64,000 nucleotides of DNA. Source: CAWHMS01 sp963830495 (GTDB taxonomy: Bacteria > Actinomycetota > Actinomycetes > Propionibacteriales > Nocardioidaceae). The stretch lies in the NCBI GenBank assembly GCA_963830495.1, contig CAWHMS010000002.1, forward strand, positions 62,001 to 126,000, in the 5' to 3' direction. A program made the translations under genes and the position numbers. The notes beneath the pieces were generated by a model. It saw only the letters and a list, made by a program, of their open reading frames with translations. It ran no database searches and was not told where the DNA came from. Position 1 is the first letter of the stretch. The number at the start of each line of letters is the position of its first letter. Below are positions 1 to 8,098 of this stretch, piece by piece.

Positions 1-402
1 GCCGATCGGGTGATCGCCACCCGCATGGTCCAGGTGGAAGGTCGCTACAGCGGTGACATCGACTTCTACGCCTACGCCGACAACAAGGCGGCGGCGATCC
101 GCGAGCTTGCTGCGGCCGACGGCTACGATCTCGCGAGCTGCTACGCCTACAGCGACTCGGTCACCGACCTGCCCATGCTGGAGGCGGTGGGCCACCCGCA
201 CGCGGTCAATCCTGACCGGCTCCTCCGGCGTACGGCGCGCGAACGCGACTGGCCGGTCCTGGACTTCTCCAGGCCGGTGCAACTCCGCCGCCGGGTGCCG
301 TTCGGCACAGGTCCGGGCACGCTCGCGGCGGCGGCCGTGGTCGCCGGCATCGTCGCCGCCGGGGCGGTGGCGCTGGCGCAGCGACGATCCCGACGCGTCT
401 GA
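1..402 (+). CDS. HAD-superfamily (SerB-like, IB) phosphatase, C-terminal part
   Basis: Only the C-terminal 133 codons lie in the window; the frame is open from base 1. The motif CYAYSDSVTDLPMLEAVG fits HAD motif IV (the acidic residues that bind Mg2+), and AVNPDRLLRRTARERDWPV is the usual ending of the IB (phosphoserine-phosphatase-like) subfamily. After the catalytic domain the protein has a hydrophobic segment rich in Ala, Val and Gly, followed by QRRSRRV, so it probably has a C-terminal membrane anchor with a positive cytoplasmic tail. Similar anchored HAD-IB proteins are common near acs in actinobacteria (from memory). The substrate cannot be told from this part. Confidence 0.85.
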   Translation, partial: ADRVIATRMVQVEGRYSGDIDFYAYADNKAAAIRELAAADGYDLASCYAYSDSVTDLPMLEAVGHPHAVNPDRLLRRTARERDWPVLDFSRPVQLRRRVPFGTGPGTLAAAAVVAGIVAAGAVALAQRRSRRV

Positions 403-812
403 CCGGTCTAGGCAAACATCCCTGACGGGTCAACGGGTGGGGACAACCCCAGGGAACAAAATGACCGGTCAACGGGAACAACCTGACCGGTCAACGGGAA
501 GTCGGCGCGTCGGGTGGCGTGTCGCGTGAGAATCGGGTCGGCCCTCTTCCGTTCCCGGGCCGGACGGCGTACAAAGGAACCAACAACTCAAGACCCGCAC
601 ATGGACTGGGTACCCACGCGGCGATCCACCCTTCTGAATTGGGCAGTCGCACCCGGGACACACCCGAGGCGACAGTGACGCGAGTGCACGCCTGGTAGCC
701 CGATCTCCATGTGTCAGCGGCGGCGTCTTCTCTCGAGGGCGCCGCTCGCATGTGTTCAGGGTCGGGCATCCCGCACCACGACCGGCCCGCTGAGGTGACT
801 CATGGTGCTCCC
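403..812. other. Intergenic region with short repeats
   Basis: A 410-bp gap between the HAD gene and the first methyltransferase. It holds three copies of a 15-bp repeat (listed separately) and a possible stem, AGCGGCG at 716-722 with CGCCGCT at 740-746. I see no convincing gene. Upstream in-frame starts for the methyltransferase exist from 711, but the protein family begins near the GTG at 813. Confidence 0.5.
423..498. repeat. Three direct repeats TGACSGGTCAACGGG
   Basis: Copies start at 423 (with GGG in place of CGG), 462 and 484. Each of the last two contains the palindrome TGACCGGTCA, and a further GACCGGTC lies at 401-408 across the HAD stop codon. Start-to-start spacing is 39 and 22 bp; 22 bp is about two helical turns, so a dimeric regulator binding one face is possible. 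No regulator can be assigned. Confidence 0.6.
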
Positions 813-1616
813 GTGACAGACGATAAAGAGCGGCTCGCCGGCAGCTTCGATCGAGCCGCGGACGACTACGACCTGGCGCGTCCGGACTACCCCGCGGCGC
901 TCTTCGACGCGCTCGTGCTGGCGGCCGGGCTGCGTCCCGGTGACCGAGTCCTCGAGATCGGGGCAGGCACCGGCAAGGCGACGCTGCCTCTGGCCGACCG
1001 GGGCCTGGTCATCACCTGCCTCGAGCCGGGGCCACGACTGGCCGCCATCGCCCGGGCGAGGCTGGCCGACCATAGGGGGGTCACCGTCGTGCCGTCCGGC
1101 TTCGAGAGCTGGCGACCCCCTGACGCCGCCCGGTTCCGCCTGGTCTTCGCAGCGACGGCGTGGCACTGGCTCGACCCCGCCCTGCGTTATCGACGCGCCT
1201 GGGAGCTCCTGGTGCCTGCCGGGCACCTTGCGTTCTGGACCGCTGCGCACGTCCTACCGGACGAAGGTGACGCGTTCTTCGTGGAGCTCCAGGACGTCTA
1301 CGCGGAGATCGGCGCGGCGCTGCCCGGAGACGCTGCTCCGCCACGGCCCGGGGAGCTGCCCGAGCTCGACCACGAGGTGCGCGCGACCGGGTTGTTCGAG
1401 CCGGTCCTCGTCGAGCACTTCGACTGGGAGACGACGTACGACGCTGAGGGCTACATCCGACTGCTGCAGACCTTCTCCGGCCACATCGTGATGTCGGACG
1501 ACCAACGGGCGGTGCTGTTCGGAGCGATTCGGAGGCGGTTGGCGGACCGTCCGGAAGGCTTGCTCAGACGCCACTGGGGAGCGGTGCTTCATGTTGCCCG
1601 GGCGCTTCCCGGCTGA
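813..1616 (+). CDS. Class I SAM-dependent methyltransferase
   Basis: About 267 residues from a GTG start. The opening SFDRAADDYDLARPDYP followed by VLEIGAGTGKATLPLADRG is the typical N-terminus and SAM-binding motif I of small Rossmann-fold methyltransferases; LEPGPRL is the acidic loop of motif II, and AATAWHWLDP is the post-motif region found in proteins close to the methyltransferase at 2423-3199. The substrate is unknown. The GTG start is chosen because homologous sequence begins there; no strong ribosome site is visible, and longer in-frame starts reach back to 711. Converges with the Fic-like gene, 1 bp between stops. Confidence 0.8.
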   Translation: MTDDKERLAGSFDRAADDYDLARPDYPAALFDALVLAAGLRPGDRVLEIGAGTGKATLPLADRGLVITCLEPGPRLAAIARARLADHRGVTVVPSGFESWRPPDAARFRLVFAATAWHWLDPALRYRRAWELLVPAGHLAFWTAAHVLPDEGDAFFVELQDVYAEIGAALPGDAAPPRPGELPELDHEVRATGLFEPVLVEHFDWETTYDAEGYIRLLQTFSGHIVMSDDQRAVLFGAIRRRLADRPEGLLRRHWGAVLHVARALPG

Positions 1617-1617
1617 G

Positions 1618-2355
1618 TCAGCCGGTGTCGTTGAGCGGGCTCGCCTCCGTGGCCAGCCCGAGGGCGTTCGCCGCATACAGCATCCAGGTACGGCGCCCGG
1701 CGCGCGTCCCCTCGGCGTACGCCGCCAGAGCGGTGCGATACCGCTGGCCCGATTGCAGGTGCCCCTCCTCCGGGACGACCATCGAGGTCGGGTCCACACC
1801 TCTCGCGACGAGCAACAGCCGCTCCACGGCCCGCGCCACCACCGCGTTCGCCGTGGCAAAGGGTGCGATCGTGGCCAGTTCTGCATGAGCGACGGCGGCA
1901 ACTCCCACCGCCGGCCGGTCGGTGCCGTCGAGCAGGAAGCGGGCCAGCTCGTGCAGCCGCGACGAGACCCCCTGGTCGCTGCGTGGCCGGCCGAGCACCG
2001 GCTCCGCCGCGTCCCCCGCGGCCGCCAGCACATGCAACCTCGCCAACGCTTGGAGTGGCGCGCGAGAGAGCACCGGCGCCACTGCCAGCAGGCCGGCGTT
2101 GAGACGGGCCGCGCGGAGGGCGGCGGCATCCGCCGTCCCGGCGCGAAGTGCCTCGAGATCACTCAGGCTTCCGTCCAGCTCGGCCGAGGCCGCCGCACCA
2201 CGCAGCAGCGACTCCGCGGTGAGCTCCGGCGTTGTACGGCGCAGACCCCGGTCTCGCAGCAGCACGTCGATCCCGTCCCTGGCCGCGGCCAGGGACGACG
2301 GCACCCCTTCCAGCGCGAACGCATCGGCCAGTTTGGCAGGGGTGTCGGCGGGCAT
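1618..2355 (-). CDS. Fic-fold-like protein with degenerate Fic motif
   Basis: About 245 residues, mostly alpha-helical and rich in Ala. Residues around HAELATIAPFATANAVVARA align with the Fic loop HPFxxGNGRxxR in spacing: His, then PF, then a position where GNGR would be, then an Arg. The GNGR phosphate-binding part is absent, so AMP transfer is unlikely. Actinobacteria carry a family of such Fic-like proteins, often misnamed oxidoreductases, near acs and HAD genes (from memory). Start taken at the ATG giving MPADTPAKLADAF; the frame is open upstream to 2424. Divergent from the methyltransferase at 2423, with 67 bp between them. Function unknown. Confidence 0.65.
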   Translation of the reverse strand: MPADTPAKLADAFALEGVPSSLAAARDGIDVLLRDRGLRRTTPELTAESLLRGAAASAELDGSLSDLEALRAGTADAAALRAARLNAGLLAVAPVLSRAPLQALARLHVLAAAGDAAEPVLGRPRSDQGVSSRLHELARFLLDGTDRPAVGVAAVAHAELATIAPFATANAVVARAVERLLLVARGVDPTSMVVPEEGHLQSGQRYRTALAAYAEGTRAGRRTWMLYAANALGLATEASPLNDTG

Positions 2356-2422
2356 CCGCCCAGGGTAGGACCGTCGACTGACGCCAGATCGTGAAGCCAG
2401 GCGTGGGCTACCCTCCGATGCC

Positions 2423-3199
2423 ATGGACGCCGACGAGAAGAGCGTGCGAGCCGGCAGCTTCGGCTCGGTGGCGGCGCCCTATGCGAAGTTTCGGCCCGGC
2501 TACCCCGACGAGGCCGTCTCATGGCTGGTGGGCTCCAAGCCGGGCAGGGTCCTGGAGCTCGGGGCAGGCACCGGGAAGCTGACGGAGTCGCTGCTGGCCC
2601 TCGGTCACGACGTGGTGGCCAGCGAGCCCTCGGAGCCGATGCTCGGTCATGTCGCCGACGCCGCCCCGGCGGCCCATCGGGTCGTGTCGCGCGCCGAGCA
2701 GATCCCGTTGCCGGCGTCGTCGGTCGGGGTCGTGGTCGCCGGCCAGGCCTTCCACTGGTTCGACCAGGACCGGGCGCTGCCGGAGATCGCCCGCGTGTTG
2801 CGACCCGGCGGCGTCCTCGGGCTCATCTGGAACCATGCCGACGTCAAGGTGCCCTGGGTGAGGCGGCTGTTCGCGCTGGTCGGACAGACCGGCGACGACC
2901 AGGGTCAGGACCCGGTCGCAGGATCGGATCTGTTTGCCACGAGCGAGCACCGCGTCTTCCGGCACTGGCAGGAGCATGGCCGTGAGAGCCTGATCGGGCT
3001 GATGGCCTCGCAGTCCTACACCGCGACCCGATCTGACGACGACCGCGCGTCTCTGTTGACCGAGGTCGGAAGGCTGTACGACAGCTACGGCCGCGGGCCG
3101 GACGGGATGCAGCTGCCGTGGTACGCCTTCGGCTACCGCGCTCGGGTGACCGGCCTGGCCAGCTCACCCGGCGACGAGCTGCTGATCGACCTCGACTGA
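2423..3199 (+). CDS. Class I SAM-dependent methyltransferase
   Basis: 258 residues. RVLELGAGTGKLTESLLALG is motif I, ASEPSEPML the motif II acidic loop, GQAFHWFDQDRAL the region after the substrate pocket and IARVLRPGGVLGLIWNH the post-III strand, all in canonical order for the Methyltransf_11 group. It starts at ATG, 67 bp from the divergent Fic-like gene, and the two may share a promoter region. It resembles the protein at 813-1616 in architecture (AGSFxxxAxxYxxxRPxYP opening, xAFHWF motif), so the two may be diverged paralogues flanking the Fic-like gene. Substrate unknown. Confidence 0.85.
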   Translation: MDADEKSVRAGSFGSVAAPYAKFRPGYPDEAVSWLVGSKPGRVLELGAGTGKLTESLLALGHDVVASEPSEPMLGHVADAAPAAHRVVSRAEQIPLPASSVGVVVAGQAFHWFDQDRALPEIARVLRPGGVLGLIWNHADVKVPWVRRLFALVGQTGDDQGQDPVAGSDLFATSEHRVFRHWQEHGRESLIGLMASQSYTATRSDDDRASLLTEVGRLYDSYGRGPDGMQLPWYAFGYRARVTGLASSPGDELLIDLD

Positions 3200-3254
3200 T
3201 GGCTGGCGGGCGGACGTGGGCAGCCTCGGCGCCCGTGCACACCGGCGAGCACCG

Positions 3255-3701
3255 TCAACCCGAGGGTGCCCTGCGCATCGGGACATGCATGATCCCGCCG
3301 TCGTCGAACTCCGGCCCGTCGGGCAGGTACCCGAACCGGGCATACCAGCCGGTCAGGTGCGTCTGGGCGTCGAGCACCGAGGGCGCGTCGCCGATCTGGT
3401 CGATCGCCGCGTGCATGAGCCGGGCGGCCACACCGCTGTTGCGGGCTCCGGGCACGACACAGACGCGGCCGATGCGGAAAAGGTCGTCCGACTCGCGGAG
3501 CAGGCGTAGGTAGCCGCACAGGTCGCCGTCGTCGGCCACCCAGAGGTGCCGCGTACCGGGCTCGGTGTCACGTCCGTCGAGCTCCTGGTAGGCGCACGCC
3601 TGCTCCACGACGAACACCTGCACGCGCAGCTGCCAGATGCGGTAGGCCGTGGCGACGTCGAGCTCGGCGAACGAGGCGACTCGAAGCTGCGTGGTGTCCA
3701 C
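3255..3701 (-). CDS. GNAT N-acetyltransferase, ElaA type
   Basis: 148 residues from GTG. The opening YRIWQLRVQVFVVEQACAY is the signature of the ElaA branch of the GNAT fold; RIGRVCVVPGARNSGVAARL carries the acetyl-CoA pyrophosphate loop (R/QxxGxG/A equivalent), and the C-terminal YARFGYLPDGPEFDDGGIMH is the conserved ElaA ending. Acetyl-CoA-dependent N-acetylation is expected from the family; the acceptor is unknown. It stands alone, convergent with the methyltransferase (55 bp gap), with no operon partner. Confidence 0.88.
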   Translation of the reverse strand: MDTTQLRVASFAELDVATAYRIWQLRVQVFVVEQACAYQELDGRDTEPGTRHLWVADDGDLCGYLRLLRESDDLFRIGRVCVVPGARNSGVAARLMHAAIDQIGDAPSVLDAQTHLTGWYARFGYLPDGPEFDDGGIMHVPMRRAPSG

Positions 3702-3814
3702 CTCACCAGCCTGGCATGGAGCCGGCGCCCGGGCACAACAAGTTCGACGCGTATTCGCCCCAGGTTCGGGTACTCAGGTGACGACCGGCACTACGACGCA
3801 CCGAGGTGGCCGCC

Positions 3815-4153
3815 ATGACGCAACCGTTGACCAGGCACGACCACGAGCGCTACGAGGACCTGCATGCCTCGGAGGACTTCCGAGAGCTGCGGCGTCGATA
3901 TCGAGGCTTTGCGATCCCCTGGACCATCACCTTCCTCAGCTGGTACCTGCTGTACGTGGTGGCCAGCGGTTGGGCTGAGGACTTCATGGACACCAAGGTG
4001 GTCGGCAACATCAACGTTGCCCTGGTATTCGGGTTGCTGCAGTTCGTCTCCACCTTCCTCATCGCCTGGCTCTACAGCCGGCATGCGAACAAGTCGTTGG
4101 ACCCGCTCGCAGGTGACCTGCGCAGGCGCTTCGAGGCGGGAGACAACCGATGA
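3815..4153 (+). CDS. DUF485 membrane protein, partner of ActP
   Basis: 112 residues. Two hydrophobic segments (roughly residues 35-55 and 70-92), WTITFLSWYLLYVVASGWA and ALVFGLLQFVSTFLIAWLY, flank a short polar loop, as in DUF485/YjcH proteins. These are nearly always encoded directly before acetate symporters. The ATG at 3815 follows GAGGTGG at a good distance; a GTG nine bases earlier overlaps that site and is less likely. The stop overlaps the ActP start as ATGA, implying translational coupling. Probably assists or regulates the symporter in the inner membrane; its exact role is not established. Confidence 0.9.
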   Translation: MTQPLTRHDHERYEDLHASEDFRELRRRYRGFAIPWTITFLSWYLLYVVASGWAEDFMDTKVVGNINVALVFGLLQFVSTFLIAWLYSRHANKSLDPLAGDLRRRFEAGDNR

Positions 4154-5754
4154 ACAGTCAGACACTCACCGCTGTCCTCTTCCTCGCCGTCGTCGCACTG
4201 ACGGTCGGCATCACCATTTGGGCGAGCCGGCAGACCTCCGGGGCCACCGACTACTACGCCGGTGGACGCTCGTTCAGCGGCTTCCAGAACGGTCTGGCCA
4301 TCTCCGGTGACTACATGTCGGCCGCATCGTTCCTCGGCATCTCCGGCGCGATCGCTCTGTACGGATACGACGGCTTCCTCTACTCGATCGGCTTCCTCGT
4401 GGCCTGGCTGGTGGCGCTGCTGCTGGTGGCCGAGCTGCTGCGCAACTCGGGCCGCTACACGATGGCAGACCAGCTCGCCTACCGGATGCGTCAGCGCCCG
4501 GTGCGTACAGCCGCCGCGACCTCCACCGTGGTCGTGTCGATCTTCTACCTGCTCGCACAGATGGTGGGAGCAGGTGTGCTCGTGGCGCTGCTGCTCGACG
4601 TACAGTCCGACGCCCTCAAGAATCTGACGATCGTGGCCGTCGGTGCGCTGATGATCTTCTACGTCACCGTCGGCGGCATGAAGGGCACCACCTGGGTCCA
4701 GATCGTCAAGGCGGTGCTGCTGATGGGCGGCACCGTGCTCATCACGGTGCTCGTGCTCGCCGAGTTCGGCTTCAACCTGTCCGAGCTCCTCGGCGCGGCG
4801 TCGGACAACACCGGCAAGGGCGAGGCATTCCTCGAGCCGGGCTTGCGCTACGGCACCGACCTGACCGCCAAGATCGACTTCCTCAGCCTGGGTCTGGCAC
4901 TGGTGCTGGGCACGGCAGGACTCCCGCACATCTTGATCCGCTTCTACACGGTGCCCACGTCACGCGATGCGCGGACCTCTGTGCTCTGGGCGATCACGCT
5001 GATCGGCGCGTTCTACCTGATGACGCTGGCGCTGGGGTTCGGCGCGGCTGCGCTGCTGGACACCGGCCCCGACAGCGAGGTGGCGGCGAGTACCGGGAAC
5101 CTGGCCTCGCCGCTGCTGGCAGAAGAGGTCGGAGGCGGCGACGGTACGGCGGGCGGCGCCATCCTGTTGGCGCTCATCTCGGCCGTGGCGTTCGCCACGA
5201 TCCTTGCCGTCGTGGCGGGGCTGACGCTGACCTCGGCGTCGTCCGTCGCCCACGACATGTACGCCAACGTCGTGAAGAAGGGCCAGGCCACCGAGCGTGA
5301 CGAGGTGAGGGTCGCGCGGATCGCCGCCTTCGTGATCGGGGGGATCTCCATCGCCCTCGCGATCCCGGCCCAGGATCTCAACATCGCCTTCCTGGTGGCG
5401 CTGGCCTTCGCGGTGGCGGCTTCGGCCAACCTGCCGTCGCTGATCTACAACCTGTTCTGGAGGCGCTACAACACTCGCGGCGCCGTGTGGGCGATCTACG
5501 GCGGGCTCATCTCCTGCGTCGGGCTCGTCTTCTTCTCCCCGGTCGTCTCCGGATCTCCCGAGGCGCTCTTCACCGGCCAGGACTGGTCCTACTTCCCGTT
5601 GAGCAACCCGGGCATCATCTCCATCCCGTTCGGGTTCCTGATGGGCTGGCTCGGCACCATCACCTCCCGCGAGCCGGATGCAGAGAGGCGCTACAGCGAG
5701 CTGGAGTTCCGGTCCCTGACCGGTGCCGGCGCCGAGAAGGCCAGCAGCCACTAG
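4150..5754 (+). CDS. actP: Cation/acetate symporter (sodium:solute symporter family)
   Basis: 534 residues with about 13 hydrophobic segments. The stretch ATDYYAGGRSFSGFQNGLAI near residue 40 and GDYMSAASFLGISGAIALYG after it are the conserved TM1-TM2 region of ActP-type SSS transporters; GLPHILIRFYTVPTSRDAR near residue 260 is another family signature. Imports acetate and related short monocarboxylates with Na+ or H+. Translationally coupled to the DUF485 gene and 154 bp upstream of acs, forming an acetate uptake and activation module. A strong terminator-like hairpin follows, so acs probably also has its own promoter. Confidence 0.93.
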   Translation: MNSQTLTAVLFLAVVALTVGITIWASRQTSGATDYYAGGRSFSGFQNGLAISGDYMSAASFLGISGAIALYGYDGFLYSIGFLVAWLVALLLVAELLRNSGRYTMADQLAYRMRQRPVRTAAATSTVVVSIFYLLAQMVGAGVLVALLLDVQSDALKNLTIVAVGALMIFYVTVGGMKGTTWVQIVKAVLLMGGTVLITVLVLAEFGFNLSELLGAASDNTGKGEAFLEPGLRYGTDLTAKIDFLSLGLALVLGTAGLPHILIRFYTVPTSRDARTSVLWAITLIGAFYLMTLALGFGAAALLDTGPDSEVAASTGNLASPLLAEEVGGGDGTAGGAILLALISAVAFATILAVVAGLTLTSASSVAHDMYANVVKKGQATERDEVRVARIAAFVIGGISIALAIPAQDLNIAFLVALAFAVAASANLPSLIYNLFWRRYNTRGAVWAIYGGLISCVGLVFFSPVVSGSPEALFTGQDWSYFPLSNPGIISIPFGFLMGWLGTITSREPDAERRYSELEFRSLTGAGAEKASSH

Positions 5755-5774
5755 TGCTCCGCACCCACGGCGCT

Positions 5775-5802
5775 AGCCCCCGGCCGGCTGCGGCCGGGGG
5801 CT
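5775..5802 (+). terminator. Rho-independent-type hairpin after actP
   Basis: Perfect 12-bp stem AGCCCCCGGCCG / CGGCCGGGGGCT with loop GCTG, starting 20 bp after the actP stop. There is no U tract, as is usual in high-GC actinobacteria. Confidence 0.75.
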
Positions 5803-5908
5803 CTCGCGGTGCCCTGCTGCGAGAACGAGGCGAGGCGGCGAAGGCCGAGCGCCGCCTCAGGCCGCCCATCCGGTTGTGACCAGAGCTTCGACATGCTGAG
5901 GTGAAGAC

Positions 5909-7894
5909 GTGAGCGACCACGACACCACATCAGGCAGCACAGACGCGCTGTCCAACCTCCTGCAGGAGAACAGGCGCTTCGAGCCGCCGCGGGATCTCGC
6001 ATCCGAAGCCAATGTGACCGCCGGCTGGTACGCCGAGGCGGATGCCGACCGGAATGCGTTCTGGGCGAAGCAGGCCGAGCGGATCAGCTGGGCGGAGCCG
6101 TTCACCGAGGTCCTCGACTGGAGCGACCCGCCATTCGCGAAGTGGTTCGTCGGCGGCAAGGTCAACGCGGCGTACAACTGCGTCGACCGCCATGTCGAAG
6201 CAGGCAACGGTGACAAGGTGGCCTACCACTGGGTCGGCGAGCCGGGCGACCAGCGGTCGATCACCTACGCCGAGCTCAAGGACGAGGTGTGCCAGGCGGC
6301 CAACGCGCTGGTCGAGCTGGGTGTCCAGGCCGGCGATCGCATCGCTGTCTACATGCCGATGATCCCTGAGACGGTGATCGCGATGCTGGCCTGTGCGCGG
6401 ATCGGTGCCCCGCACACCGTGGTGTTCGGTGGCTTCTCCGCGGACGCGCTCGCCGGCAGGATCCAGGACTGCGACGCTCGCGTCGTCATCACGGCGGACG
6501 GCCAGTACCGCCGCGGTGCGCCGTCGGCCCTCAAGCCCGCCGTCGACGACGCCGTGGAGAAGAGTCCGGGTGTCCGCTCGGTGCTGGTCGTACGACGCAC
6601 CGGCCAGGACGTCTCATGGCACGACGACAGGGACGTCTGGTGGCACGAGCTCGTCGACAAGCAGTCCGTCGAGCATGTACCCGAGGCATTCGACGCCGAG
6701 CATCCGCTGTACGTCATGTACACGTCGGGTACGACAGGCAAGCCCAAGGGCATCCTGCACACGACGGGCGGATACCTGGTCGGTACCGCCTTCACCCACT
6801 GGGCGATCTTCGACCTCAAGCCTGAGACCGATGTCTACTGGTGCTCGGCCGACATCGGCTGGGTCACTGGCCACTCCTACATCGTCTACGGTCCGCTGGC
6901 CAACGGCACCACCTCGCTGATGTACGAGGGCACGCCGGACACGCCGCACAAGGGCCGGTGGTGGGAGATCGTGCAGGACCACAAGGCGACGATCTTCTAC
7001 ACGGCACCGACGGCCATCCGCACGTTCATGAAGTGGGGTGCCGACATCCCGGCGAAGTTCGACCTGTCGTCGCTGCGGCTGCTCGGCTCGGTGGGCGAGC
7101 CGATCAACCCTGAGGCCTACATGTGGTACCGCAAGGAGATCGGTGGGGACCGCTGCCCGGTCGTCGACACGTGGTGGCAGACCGAGACGGGCATGATCAT
7201 GATCAGCCCGCTGCCGGGGGTGACCGCCGGCAAGCCCGGCTCGGCCATGACCCCGATCCCCGGGGTGTCCGCCGAGGTCATCAACGACGAGGGCAAGCCG
7301 GTGGCGAACGGGTCCGGTGGCTATCTCGTGCTGACCGAGCCCTGGCCGGCCATGCTCCGCACGCTCTGGGGCGACGACCAGCGGTTCAAGGACACCTACT
7401 GGTCCAGGTTCCCGGGTCGCTACTTCGCGGGTGACGGTGCGAAGCTCGACGAGGAGGGCGACATCTGGCTGCTCGGCCGGGTCGACGACGTTATGAACGT
7501 CTCGGGCCACCGCCTCTCGACGACCGAGATCGAGTCGGCGCTGGTGTCACACCCGAAGGTGGCGGAGGCCGCGGTCGTCGGCGCCAACGACGAGACGACG
7601 GGCCAGGCGGTCTGCGCGTTCGTCATCCTGCGCGAGTCGGCCGGGGACGGCGGCGAGCAGATCGTCAGCGAGCTCCGCGACCACGTGGCCAGGGAGATCG
7701 GCGGCATCGCCAAGCCTCGGCAGATCATGGTGGTGCCCGAGCTGCCCAAGACGCGGTCGGGCAAGATCATGCGCCGGCTGCTGCGAGACGTGGCGGAGAA
7801 CCGCCAGACCGGTGACGTCACGACGCTGGCCGACTCGACGGTCATGGAGCTGATCAAGGAGAACCTCGCGGCCCGCAAGCCGGACGACGAGTAG
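5909..7894 (+). CDS. acs: Acetyl-CoA synthetase (AMP-forming)
   Basis: 661 residues from GTG, preceded by GAGGTGAAG at ideal spacing. Activates acetate to acetyl-CoA through acetyl-AMP. The N-terminal ACAS domain (NAFWAKQAERISWAEPF) is followed by the adenylation core with the P-loop YTSGTTGKPKGI near residue 270, WWQTETG near 420, and the C-terminal SGKIMRR motif, whose Lys is residue 619 by my count. That Lys is the known target of regulatory acetylation in this family. Full length for Acs (about 650). With ActP/DUF485 upstream it completes acetate assimilation; same position as Rv3667 in M. tuberculosis. Confidence 0.97.
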   Translation: MSDHDTTSGSTDALSNLLQENRRFEPPRDLASEANVTAGWYAEADADRNAFWAKQAERISWAEPFTEVLDWSDPPFAKWFVGGKVNAAYNCVDRHVEAGNGDKVAYHWVGEPGDQRSITYAELKDEVCQAANALVELGVQAGDRIAVYMPMIPETVIAMLACARIGAPHTVVFGGFSADALAGRIQDCDARVVITADGQYRRGAPSALKPAVDDAVEKSPGVRSVLVVRRTGQDVSWHDDRDVWWHELVDKQSVEHVPEAFDAEHPLYVMYTSGTTGKPKGILHTTGGYLVGTAFTHWAIFDLKPETDVYWCSADIGWVTGHSYIVYGPLANGTTSLMYEGTPDTPHKGRWWEIVQDHKATIFYTAPTAIRTFMKWGADIPAKFDLSSLRLLGSVGEPINPEAYMWYRKEIGGDRCPVVDTWWQTETGMIMISPLPGVTAGKPGSAMTPIPGVSAEVINDEGKPVANGSGGYLVLTEPWPAMLRTLWGDDQRFKDTYWSRFPGRYFAGDGAKLDEEGDIWLLGRVDDVMNVSGHRLSTTEIESALVSHPKVAEAAVVGANDETTGQAVCAFVILRESAGDGGEQIVSELRDHVAREIGGIAKPRQIMVVPELPKTRSGKIMRRLLRDVAENRQTGDVTTLADSTVMELIKENLAARKPDDE

Positions 7895-8098
7895 CACCCG
7901 GCCCAGGCACCCGTCGATCAGAGCATCGCTCCGACCGGCTCCGGGCTGAAGCCGGGGAACACCGACGGCGTCGACGCGTCGAAGCAACGGCAGCAGCCCG
8001 GTCGAGCGGCGGCGCGTCTCCTAGGATGAGGGCTACAACGAGGTGTGCCGGGAAGTCTGGTCGGCAACGTCCGTGGCCCGCCGCCGAAAGGACCTCCC

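Noticed and set aside
5874..5892. Crp site before acs
   Set aside because: TGTGA at this point lacks a matching TCACA half at 6-bp spacing.
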